Shown here one piece after another: positions 1 through 7,044 of a stretch of DNA of 64,000 nucleotides. Below the pieces are notes generated by a model. The model worked only from the letters and a program-made list of their open reading frames with translations, made no database searches and was not told the origin of the DNA. Where the stretch lies: NCBI RefSeq assembly GCF_014646815.1, contig NZ_BMNZ01000002.1:372001-436000 (forward strand). Direction: 5' to 3'. The translations under genes were made by a program, and so were the position numbers. Every line of letters starts with the position of its first letter. Within the stretch, counting starts at the first letter, position 1. This DNA comes from Terrabacter tumescens (lineage in GTDB: Bacteria; Actinomycetota; Actinomycetes; Actinomycetales; Dermatophilaceae).

Positions 1-2
1 GG

Positions 3-404
3 GACGCGGTCGGCTCGATCCTCGTCGGCCTGCTGCTCGGCGTCGTCGCGATCTTCCTCATCGGGCGCAACCGCGACTACCTCGTCGGCCAGGCCGTGCG
101 GCCCGAGCTGTGGCGCCAGGCCTACGACGAGCTCAACGGCAGCGACGAGGTGGAGCGGGTGACGTTCCTGCACCTCGAGTTCGTCGGGCCGGGGCGCGTC
201 TTCCTCGTCGCCGCCGTCGACCTGACCGGCGACGACACCGAGTCGCGCGTGGCCGGCCGGCTGGCCGAGCTGGGCCGCCTGATCGAGGAACGCGAGCTCG
301 TCGAGCGCGCCATGATCACGCTGTCGCGCAGCGACGCCCCGACGCTCGACCCCGACGAGTCCGCGACGCCGGCGACCCGCCCGGCCGGCGGGCGCATGTC
401 CTGA
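3..404 (+). CDS. C-terminal part of a cation diffusion facilitator (CDF) family transporter
   Basis: The open frame enters from the left edge with no start, so the gene is cut by the window; an internal GTG at 96 is not the true start. The first 30 or so visible residues form a hydrophobic helix (VGLLLGVVAIFLI) followed by RNRDYLVGQ. A soluble alpha/beta domain with VERVTFLHLEFVGP and the strand RVFLVAAVDL comes next. This order, last membrane helix then a ferredoxin-like cytoplasmic dimerisation domain, is that of CDF metal/proton antiporters, which export divalent cations such as zinc. The family is assigned from the domain order and the D-x-x-x-S-I-x-V-G-L-L-L-G helix; the metal cannot be told. 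The last 25 residues are Pro/Ala/Thr-rich. Confidence 0.65.
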   Translation, partial: DAVGSILVGLLLGVVAIFLIGRNRDYLVGQAVRPELWRQAYDELNGSDEVERVTFLHLEFVGPGRVFLVAAVDLTGDDTESRVAGRLAELGRLIEERELVERAMITLSRSDAPTLDPDESATPATRPAGGRMS

Positions 405-482
405 GCTGACCCGCTGGCTCGCACCTGAGCAGCGCTCGGCCGGGGTCACTCGCAGGGACGCACGACACCGCTGACCCGGAAA

Positions 483-511
483 TGCGCATTGGGTGCGCAA
501 CAACGCGCATT
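483..511 (+). promoter_or_regulatory. Three phased GCGCA repeats upstream of the DeoR-type regulator
   Basis: GCGCA occurs at 484, 495 and 505, about one helical turn apart, ending 30 bases before the regulator start. DeoR/GlpR-type proteins commonly bind direct repeats, so autoregulation from this site is a reasonable inference. No other repeat of this kind was seen in the 136-base gap after the CDF gene. Confidence 0.4.
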
Positions 512-540
512 TTCGATCACTGATGTGTCACTGTGCTTGA

Positions 541-1305
541 GTGCGCTACGCGCGGCATCGGGCCATCACCGACGAGCTACGAGACGGGGCCGTCTCCGTG
601 CAGGACCTCGTCGCGCGCCTGGGCGTCTCGGCCGCGACCATCCGTCGCGACCTTGCCGAGCTCTCCGACGCCGGCCTCGTACGTCGCGTGCACGGGGGCG
701 CTGCGCCGCTGACCGTCGCCGACGTGCCCGCCGAGGTCGACCGCCCCTACGAGGAGGTCGCCGACGACGCCGCGGCGGACAAGCAGGCCATCGCGCGGCG
801 GGCAGCCGAGCTCGTGCGCGACGGCGACACGATCCTGCTCGACATCGGCACGACCACGGGAGCGCTGGCCCACGAGCTCAAGGGCCGCTCCATCACCGTC
901 ATCACGCCCAGCCTCGCCGTGCTCGACGCGTTGAGAGGCGACCCGGCCGTCGACATCGTGCTGCTCGGTGGTGCGCTGCGCCGCTCGTACCACTCGCTCG
1001 TCGGGCCACTCACCGAGGAGGCGCTGCGCCGGGTGCGCGCGTCGACCGTCTTCCTCGGCACGAGCGGGGTCGACGCGCAGGGCTGGGTGCTCGACACGAC
1101 CTCCGTCGAGGTGCCCACCAAGCGCCTCCTGCTCGAGGCCGGCGGACAGGTGGTCATGCTCGCCGACCGCACGAAGTTTCCCGGCCAGGGCTCCATCCGC
1201 GTCTGCGACTTCGGCGCGGTGTCGACCCTCATCACCAACGCCGACGCCCAGCACCCGACCCTCGTGCTCGCCAGAGCCCACGGTACGGACGTCCTCCTCG
1301 CCTGA
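541..1305 (+). CDS. DeoR/GlpR family transcriptional regulator
   Basis: The 254-residue protein has the family layout. An N-terminal helix-turn-helix spans about residues 15-45 (VQDLVARLGVSAATIRRDL, the DeoR signature), and an effector domain related to the sugar-phosphate isomerase fold follows (DGDTILLDIGTTT around residue 95 and FLGTSGVD around 175). Length is typical. The GTG at 541 directly follows an in-frame TGA at 538-540, so no upstream start is possible. No clear Shine-Dalgarno precedes it and the mRNA may be leaderless. Phased GCGCA repeats lie just upstream. The gene is followed by a sugar ABC importer in the same direction, so it probably controls that operon in response to a phosphorylated sugar; the effector is unknown. 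Confidence 0.85.
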   Translation: MRYARHRAITDELRDGAVSVQDLVARLGVSAATIRRDLAELSDAGLVRRVHGGAAPLTVADVPAEVDRPYEEVADDAAADKQAIARRAAELVRDGDTILLDIGTTTGALAHELKGRSITVITPSLAVLDALRGDPAVDIVLLGGALRRSYHSLVGPLTEEALRRVRASTVFLGTSGVDAQGWVLDTTSVEVPTKRLLLEAGGQVVMLADRTKFPGQGSIRVCDFGAVSTLITNADAQHPTLVLARAHGTDVLLA

Positions 1306-1358
1306 CCCGACCCACAGCTTCGACCACCTTCCACCACCCCAGAGAAGGAGCTCACCCG

Positions 1359-2798
1359 ATGAAACCCACCACGACCCACGGTGTTCGAACCGGTGTCCGC
1401 AAACGCGTGCTGGCCGTCGTCGCGACGTCGCTCGCCCTCGTCGGGGCCGCGGCCTGCGACCGCAGCTCCTCCACCGGGACCAGTCCCTCCCAGAATGCCG
1501 GCGCCAAGGACGTGACTCTGACGATCACCTCCAACTCCATCGCCGGCGGCAAGAACGCCGACGAGGCCGACTGGTACGCCAAGTACGTCATCCAGACCTT
1601 CACCAAGCAGCAGAAGGCCAAGGGCGTCAACGTCACGCTGACCTTTCAGCCCTCCGGTGTCGACGACGAGCAGTACAAGACCAAGGTCGCGCTCGACCTC
1701 AAGAGCAAGGCCGGCGCCGACGTCATGGCGCTCGACGGGATCTGGGTCGGCGAGTTCGCGCAGGCCGGCTACCTCAAGCCGCTCAGCGACGTCGCCGGCG
1801 CGGGCGTGACCTCGTGGGAGGGCTGGTCGCAGATCCCCAAGGCCGTGCAGGCCAACGTCTCCTTCGAGGACAAGACGTACGGCATCCCGGCCGGCACCGA
1901 CGGCCGCGTCCTCTACTTCAACAAGAAGCTCTTCGCCCAGGCGGGCCTGCCGGCCGACTGGCAGCCGAAGTCGTGGCAGGACATCATCGACGCCGGCACG
2001 AAGCTCAATTCGATCTCGGGCGTGGACCCCATCCAGATCAACGCCGGCACGGCCATGGGCGAGGCGACGACCATGCAGGGCGTGCTGCCGCTGCTCGTCG
2101 GCGCCGGCTCGGAGATCTACGCGGACGGCAAGTGGCAGGGCGACACCAAGGCCGTGCGCGACGTGCTGACCTTCTACAAGCAGCTGCTCGACCAGGGGCT
2201 GGAGAACAAGAACTTCCAGCAGGCGGCCAAGGGCCGCGACCAGTCCTTCGCCGCGTTCGCTGAAGGCAAGGTGGGCATCCTGCTCGAGGGTGACTACTTC
2301 TGGCGCTCGGTCATCAACCCCGACAACGGCGACGCCCCGATGGCCTCGCGCAACACCGACGTCGGCTGGGCGTTCATCCCCGCCCGCGAGCCGGGCAGCG
2401 GCGTCGGCGGCAGCAACGAGGTCTCGATGTCGGGCGGTGGCGGCTACTTCCTCAACCCGAACACGAAGTACCCGCAGCAGGCGTGGGAGCTGCTCCAGTT
2501 CATCGGCTCCCCGGACGCCATCAACGCCCTGCTCCACGGCTCGGCGAAGATCACCGCGCGCCAGGACGTCAACGCGCAGGTCCTCTCCAAGGACCCGTTC
2601 CTGTCGTTCGTGTCGCAGAAGGTGCTGCCGGTGACGCACTACCGCCCGGGCCTCGCCGTCTACCCGCAGGTCTCGCAGGCCCTGCAGCAGGCCACCGCCG
2701 ACATCGTGTCGGGCAAGAGCGTCGAGGAGGCAGCAAAGGCCTACGGGGCCGCGGTCGAGAAGGCCGTCGGCGGCGCCGACAAGGTGTCGTCATCGTGA
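1359..2798 (+). CDS. Extracellular sugar-binding lipoprotein of ABC importer
   Basis: The 479-residue protein begins with a basic N-region, a hydrophobic core and the lipobox VGAAAC at about residues 28-33, so it is predicted to be lipid-anchored outside the cell. The rest is a solute-binding fold of the cluster that takes oligosaccharides and glycerol phosphates: DVMALDGIWVGEFAQAGYL, a YGIPAGTDGRVLYFNKKLF strand and a C-terminal AWELLQFI helix. The ATG at 1359 was chosen because AAGGAG at 1343-1348 precedes it and the signal peptide starts there; the open frame runs on upstream in a frame that overlaps the DeoR gene and is not credible. It delivers substrate to the two permeases encoded next. 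The substrate is unknown; the GH38 enzyme downstream suggests a mannoside. Confidence 0.85.
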   Translation: MKPTTTHGVRTGVRKRVLAVVATSLALVGAAACDRSSSTGTSPSQNAGAKDVTLTITSNSIAGGKNADEADWYAKYVIQTFTKQQKAKGVNVTLTFQPSGVDDEQYKTKVALDLKSKAGADVMALDGIWVGEFAQAGYLKPLSDVAGAGVTSWEGWSQIPKAVQANVSFEDKTYGIPAGTDGRVLYFNKKLFAQAGLPADWQPKSWQDIIDAGTKLNSISGVDPIQINAGTAMGEATTMQGVLPLLVGAGSEIYADGKWQGDTKAVRDVLTFYKQLLDQGLENKNFQQAAKGRDQSFAAFAEGKVGILLEGDYFWRSVINPDNGDAPMASRNTDVGWAFIPAREPGSGVGGSNEVSMSGGGGYFLNPNTKYPQQAWELLQFIGSPDAINALLHGSAKITARQDVNAQVLSKDPFLSFVSQKVLPVTHYRPGLAVYPQVSQALQQATADIVSGKSVEEAAKAYGAAVEKAVGGADKVSSS

Positions 2799-2841
2799 AG
2801 ACGTCCGGGCACCTGCCCCTGCAGGGGGAGGCAGGTGCCCG

Positions 2842-3723
2842 GTGACCGTCACGTCCGTGGACGCGGCGGGACTGGGTCGCCGGCGCGCCGTGGGGCTCGT
2901 CGCGCCGGCGCTCATCCTCGTCACGGCCTTCCTCGTCGTGCCGGCGGTGTGGACGGTCTACCTCGGCATGACCGACTACCGGCTGACCGGCATCCAGGCG
3001 GCCAACCCGCAGTTCGTCGGGCTCGAGAACTTCCGGGCGGCCATCGTCGACCCGGACTTCCGCAACTCGCTGTGGCTGACGCTGCTCTTCGTGCTCGGCT
3101 CGGCGATCATCGGCCAGACGGTCGCCGGCTTCGCACTGGCCTGGACCCTGCGCAGCGTGCCCCGGCTCGTGCGCGGCGGGGTCGAGGCCCTCGTGCTGCT
3201 GGCGTGGATCCTGCCGAGCTCGATCGTCGCCTTCCTCTGGGTGGCCTACCTCTCCGGTGACGGCGGCACGCTCAACGCGGTGCTCCAGACCACCGGCACC
3301 GAGTGGCTGCTCGAGCACCCGATGGCCTCGATCATCGTCTTCAACACCTGGCGCGGCACGGCGTTCTCGATGCTGCTCTTCTCCGCAGCGCTGGGCGCCG
3401 TGCCACCGTCGCAGCTCGAGTCGGCTCGCCTCGCCGGGGCCGGCACGTTCGCCCAGCTGCGGGACGTCGTGCTGCCGCACATCCGGGGACACGTGCTGAC
3501 CAACACGCTGCTCATCAGCCTCTGGACCTTCAACGACTTCTCGCCCTACCTGCTGACCGCGGGCGGCCCGAACCACGCGAGCGAGACGCTGCCGGTCTTC
3601 ATCTACAACAAGGCGCTCTACGGCGGCCAGCTCGGCTACGGCTCGGCCATCTCGTTCATCATGCTGCTCATCAACCTGATCATCGCGCTCTTCTACGTCC
3701 GCCTGCTCCGGGAGCGCCGATGA
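2842..3723 (+). CDS. Sugar ABC transporter permease (MalF/UgpA-like)
   Basis: The 293-residue integral membrane protein has about six transmembrane helices. The EAA-type cytoplasmic loop that contacts the ATPase is visible near residue 193 (ESARLAGAGTF followed by LRDVVLPHI). The first helix is close to the N-terminus (LVAPALILVTAFLVVP), as in the shorter members of the family. The GTG start lies 43 bases after the binding-protein stop, and that gap contains a GGGGGAGG-rich stretch that may serve as ribosome site. The stop overlaps the ATG of the second permease by 4 bases, so the two are probably translated together and form the heterodimeric channel. Confidence 0.88.
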   Translation: MTVTSVDAAGLGRRRAVGLVAPALILVTAFLVVPAVWTVYLGMTDYRLTGIQAANPQFVGLENFRAAIVDPDFRNSLWLTLLFVLGSAIIGQTVAGFALAWTLRSVPRLVRGGVEALVLLAWILPSSIVAFLWVAYLSGDGGTLNAVLQTTGTEWLLEHPMASIIVFNTWRGTAFSMLLFSAALGAVPPSQLESARLAGAGTFAQLRDVVLPHIRGHVLTNTLLISLWTFNDFSPYLLTAGGPNHASETLPVFIYNKALYGGQLGYGSAISFIMLLINLIIALFYVRLLRERR

Positions 3724-4577
3724 GCGCGCGGATGAGGGCGAGCGTGAAGACGCCGATCCGGGCGCGATCGGTCGTCGGCCGCCTCGCGATCGTCGCGTTC
3801 GTCGCGGCGGCCGTCGCGTTCTGGGCGCTGCCGATGCTCTGGCTCGTGACGGCGCCCTTCGACGCCCACCCGGGCCTCGACGTCAGCTGGCCGGACTGGA
3901 CGCTCGACAACTTCCGCAAGCTCTCGGAGAACCCGTATGCGTTCTCCTCCCTCAAGAACTCCGTCTACCTCGCAGTCGGCACGATGGTCGGCGTGACCGC
4001 GATGGCGGCGCTCGCGGCATACTCCCTCTCCCGCGTGCGCATCCCGGGACGCAACACGATCCTCTACGGGCTGCTGCTGCTCAGCTCGATCGTCACGGGC
4101 ACGGCTGCGATGGTGCCGATCTTTCAGCTGATGTTCGCGCTCAACCTCATCGACGACCGCTCCGGCGTCATCCTCGTGCTGACGGGCGGCCTTCTGCCAG
4201 CAGCGATCTTCATTCTCAAGGACTTCATGGACGCCACGCCCAAGTCCTACGAGGAGAGCGCCCGCGTCTTCGGCGCGACGCCGCTGCAGGTGCTGCGCCA
4301 CGTCGTGCTGCCCATCGTCCGGCCGGGGCTGGCGACGATCGCCGTGTGGGCGCTCGTCAACGTGTGGAGCGACTTTCTCACCTCCTACATCCTGCTGCGC
4401 GACCCGACCAAGCTGCCGGCCGGCGTCGTCATGTACACCTTCTACTCCGAGGGTGGGCAGGCGAATCTGCCTCTCATCTCGGCGTTCTCGCTCGTCTATG
4501 CGCTGCCGGTCGTGGCGCTCTACCTGTTCGTCAACCGGCGGTACGGGTTCCGTTTCCATGGAGGCATCAAGAGCTGA
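3720..4577 (+). CDS. Sugar ABC transporter permease (MalG/UgpE-like)
   Basis: The 285-residue protein has about six membrane helices and the EAA loop ESARVFGATPLQVLRH near residue 180. A charged N-terminal tail precedes the first helix (VVGRLAIVAFVAAAVAF). The chosen ATG overlaps the stop of the previous permease in an ATGA; the frame extends further upstream but only over that gene. Its own stop overlaps the ATG of the ATPase in TGATG. It is the second channel subunit of the importer encoded at 1.4-5.7 kb. Confidence 0.88.
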   Translation: MSARMRASVKTPIRARSVVGRLAIVAFVAAAVAFWALPMLWLVTAPFDAHPGLDVSWPDWTLDNFRKLSENPYAFSSLKNSVYLAVGTMVGVTAMAALAAYSLSRVRIPGRNTILYGLLLLSSIVTGTAAMVPIFQLMFALNLIDDRSGVILVLTGGLLPAAIFILKDFMDATPKSYEESARVFGATPLQVLRHVVLPIVRPGLATIAVWALVNVWSDFLTSYILLRDPTKLPAGVVMYTFYSEGGQANLPLISAFSLVYALPVVALYLFVNRRYGFRFHGGIKS

Positions 4578-5656
4578 TGGCCAGCATCCACATCGACGGA
4601 CTGACCAAGGTCTACCCGGGTGACGTCACCGCCATCGACGGCCTCGACCTCACCATCGAGGACGGCTCGTTCTTCGCCCTGCTCGGGCCGTCGGGCTGCG
4701 GCAAGACGACGCTGCTGCGCACCATCGCGGGTCTCGAGGAGGCGACGGGCGGCTCGATCCGCATCGGCGACCGGGACGTCACGACGCTGTCGCCGGGGGA
4801 GCGCAACGTCGCCATGGTCTTCCAGGACTACGCGCTCTTCCCGCACATGAGCGTCACCGACAACATCGCCTACCCGTTGCGCATCAAGAAGGTCGGCCGC
4901 GCCGAGCGCGCCGCCAAGGCCGCCGAGACGGGTGAGGGGCTCGGGCTGTCGGCGCTCATGGACCGCCGGCCCGGCGAGCTCTCCGGCGGGCAGCAGCAGC
5001 GCGTGGCGCTCGCGCGAGCCATGGCGTGCCAGCCCGACGTCTTCCTCCTCGACGAGCCGCTCTCCAACCTCGACGCCCGGCTGCGGCTCGAGGCGCGCAC
5101 CTTCCTCAAGCGGCTGCAGCGCGACCTCGACGTGACGACGGTCTTCGTCACGCACGACCAGAGCGAGGCGCTCGCCATGGCCGACCACATCGCCGTCATG
5201 GAGGCCGGGCGCATCCGCCAGCTCGGCACGCCGTCGGAGATCTTCCGCCGCCCCGCCAACACGTTCGTCGCGAACTTCATCGGCTCCACGCCGATGAACA
5301 TGCTGCCGGGCGAGCTGCGCGGCGGGAAGCTGAGGGTCGGCGACCGGGAGCCGGTCGACGCCGTCGACGCGGGCTGGGCGGCCCGCGACGCTCGTGACGG
5401 CGCCGTGACCGTGGCCTTCCGGCCGGAGTATGCGCGGGTCGACGAGGCCGGGTCGCTCGCCTTCGAGGGCGAGGTCGAGACGAGCGAGAACCTCGGCGCG
5501 AGCGTGCTCGTCACCGCGCGCACTCACGACGACCACCGCGTGCAGGCTGTCGTGCCAGAGGGCTCCGAGCCCGAGCCGGGCACCGCGGTCCGCATCACCC
5601 CCGTGCCCGGCCGGGTGCTCGTCTACGACGAGGACGGCGAGCTGCTCGCGTCATGA
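4577..5656 (+). CDS. Sugar ABC importer ATPase (MalK/UgpC-like) with TOBE domain
   Basis: The 359-residue protein carries all ABC ATPase motifs: Walker A GPSGCGKTT near residue 39, Q-loop VFQDYALFPHM, signature LSGGQQQRVALARA near 135, Walker B VFLLDEPLSNLDA, and the switch histidine in VFVTHDQSEA. After about residue 240 comes the TOBE/OB regulatory extension typical of carbohydrate importers. One linker sequence is unusual: the helix after NIAYPLRIKK reads GRAERAAKAAETGEGLGLS. The gene is coupled to its neighbours by overlaps on both sides. The second sugar locus at 22-27 kb has no ATPase, so this or another ATPase encoded elsewhere may serve it; that is inference. Confidence 0.9.
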   Translation: MASIHIDGLTKVYPGDVTAIDGLDLTIEDGSFFALLGPSGCGKTTLLRTIAGLEEATGGSIRIGDRDVTTLSPGERNVAMVFQDYALFPHMSVTDNIAYPLRIKKVGRAERAAKAAETGEGLGLSALMDRRPGELSGGQQQRVALARAMACQPDVFLLDEPLSNLDARLRLEARTFLKRLQRDLDVTTVFVTHDQSEALAMADHIAVMEAGRIRQLGTPSEIFRRPANTFVANFIGSTPMNMLPGELRGGKLRVGDREPVDAVDAGWAARDARDGAVTVAFRPEYARVDEAGSLAFEGEVETSENLGASVLVTARTHDDHRVQAVVPEGSEPEPGTAVRITPVPGRVLVYDEDGELLAS

Positions 5657-6903
5657 CCTCGCCGACGCTCCTGCACCTGCGCCACGTCTGGCGGCCCGAC
5701 GACCGCGCCGAGCAGCAGATCCGCGAGGTCGCCTTCGACGTGCCGAGCGAGGTCGGCGCGGTGGAGATCGAGATGACGTATGCCGCGAGGCCGGGCGCCG
5801 TGCTCGACCTCGGTCTCGTGGGTCCTCGGGGCTACGTCGGGTGGTCGGGTGGGGCACGTAGCCGTGTCGTCGTCTCACAGGGGTGGGCGACGCCGGGCTA
5901 CGTGCCCCAGCCGGTGGAGGCGGGGACGTGGGCAGTTCTCGTCGGGCTGCACCGCGTGCCTGCGGACGGCGTGGAGATGGAGCTCACGGTGCGGGTGGTC
6001 GACGGCGTGGTGGTGAACGCGCACCGCGCGGCCGAGCCGGGCGATCCTCCCGCGGTCGAGGCTCCGAACCGTTCGGGACGCCCGAGCCGTCAGGGCCGGC
6101 TGCCGGACGTCGACGGGATGCGCTGGATCGCCGGCGACTTCCACTCGCACACCGTGCACTCCGACGGCGCCTTGTCGGTCGGTGGGCTGGCGGCTCTGGC
6201 GGCATCGCGGGGCCTGGACTTCCTCGCGGTCACCGACCACAACACGACGAGTCATCACGCCCATCTGCAGCACGCAGCACACGCGTACGGCATCGTGCTC
6301 GTGCCCGGGCAGGAGGTGACCCGGGACGTCGGGCACGCCAACGTGCTCGGCGACATCGGACTCGTCGACTTCCGTAGCCCGCCGGAGACGTGGGCGTCGC
6401 AGGCCGAGAGCCGTGGCGGCGTGCTGTCGGTCAATCACCCGCTCGCGGCCGACTGTGCGTGGCTGCTGCCGGTCGGCGGCTCGCCTGCCCGTCCGGCCGT
6501 CGCGGAGGTGTGGCACTCGTCGTGGGCGCAGGTGCCGACGTGGGGCGCGCCGCTCGCGTGGTGGCTCATGACTCCCGGCACGGTGCCCATCGCTGGCAGC
6601 GACTTCCACCAGCACGGCCACGACGGACTGCCGGGGTCGCCGACGACGTGGGTGCTCGCCGAGGACGATGACATCCTCGGTGCGGTGCGAGCCGGACGGA
6701 CGGCGGTCAGTGCGTCGGTCGACGGGCCGCTCGTGGTCCGCGACGGCGACGAGCTCGTCGCCGTCGACGCGGAGGGGCTGCTGCTGACCGGCTCCGGACG
6801 GGCGCGCCGTCGGGTGCTCGGCGACCGCTTCAGGCTGCCGGGCTGGGATGGTCCGTGCTGGCTCGAGGACGAGGACCGGGTGGTCCACGCCCTCTGCGGC
6901 TGA
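5653..6903 (+). CDS. CehA/McbA-like PHP-domain metallohydrolase
   Basis: The 416-residue protein starts in a 4-base ATGA overlap with the ATPase stop. The first 130 or so residues form a beta-rich domain. From about residue 158 a PHP metal-dependent phosphoesterase domain follows, with the metal-binding pattern DFHSHTVHSDG, then LAVTDHNT near 195, SVNHPLA near 260 and SDFHQHG near 317. This domain pair is that of the CehA/McbA family, which includes phosphoesterases and carbamate hydrolases. No signal peptide is visible, so it acts in the cytoplasm. Its position as last gene of the sugar-import operon suggests it works on an imported phosphorylated or esterified glycan; the actual substrate cannot be read from the sequence. 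Confidence 0.75.
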   Translation: MTSPTLLHLRHVWRPDDRAEQQIREVAFDVPSEVGAVEIEMTYAARPGAVLDLGLVGPRGYVGWSGGARSRVVVSQGWATPGYVPQPVEAGTWAVLVGLHRVPADGVEMELTVRVVDGVVVNAHRAAEPGDPPAVEAPNRSGRPSRQGRLPDVDGMRWIAGDFHSHTVHSDGALSVGGLAALAASRGLDFLAVTDHNTTSHHAHLQHAAHAYGIVLVPGQEVTRDVGHANVLGDIGLVDFRSPPETWASQAESRGGVLSVNHPLAADCAWLLPVGGSPARPAVAEVWHSSWAQVPTWGAPLAWWLMTPGTVPIAGSDFHQHGHDGLPGSPTTWVLAEDDDILGAVRAGRTAVSASVDGPLVVRDGDELVAVDAEGLLLTGSGRARRRVLGDRFRLPGWDGPCWLEDEDRVVHALCG

Positions 6904-7044
6904 CCGGCCGACGGCTGATCGGTCCGCGGTTGATCGACGCCCAGCACCGCACCCCTCACCGTCGAGTGCACAGTTCCCGACGCGTCTTCGAACGGATCAT
7001 GGCGTCGGGAAGTGGGCACTCGACGAGGTGGGGTGCGAGAAGTC

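Noticed and set aside
747-2639. Long minus-strand open frame across the DeoR and binding-protein genes
   Set aside because: It is the antisense shadow of two well-supported genes. It has Arg/His/Gly-rich low-complexity content and no motif.
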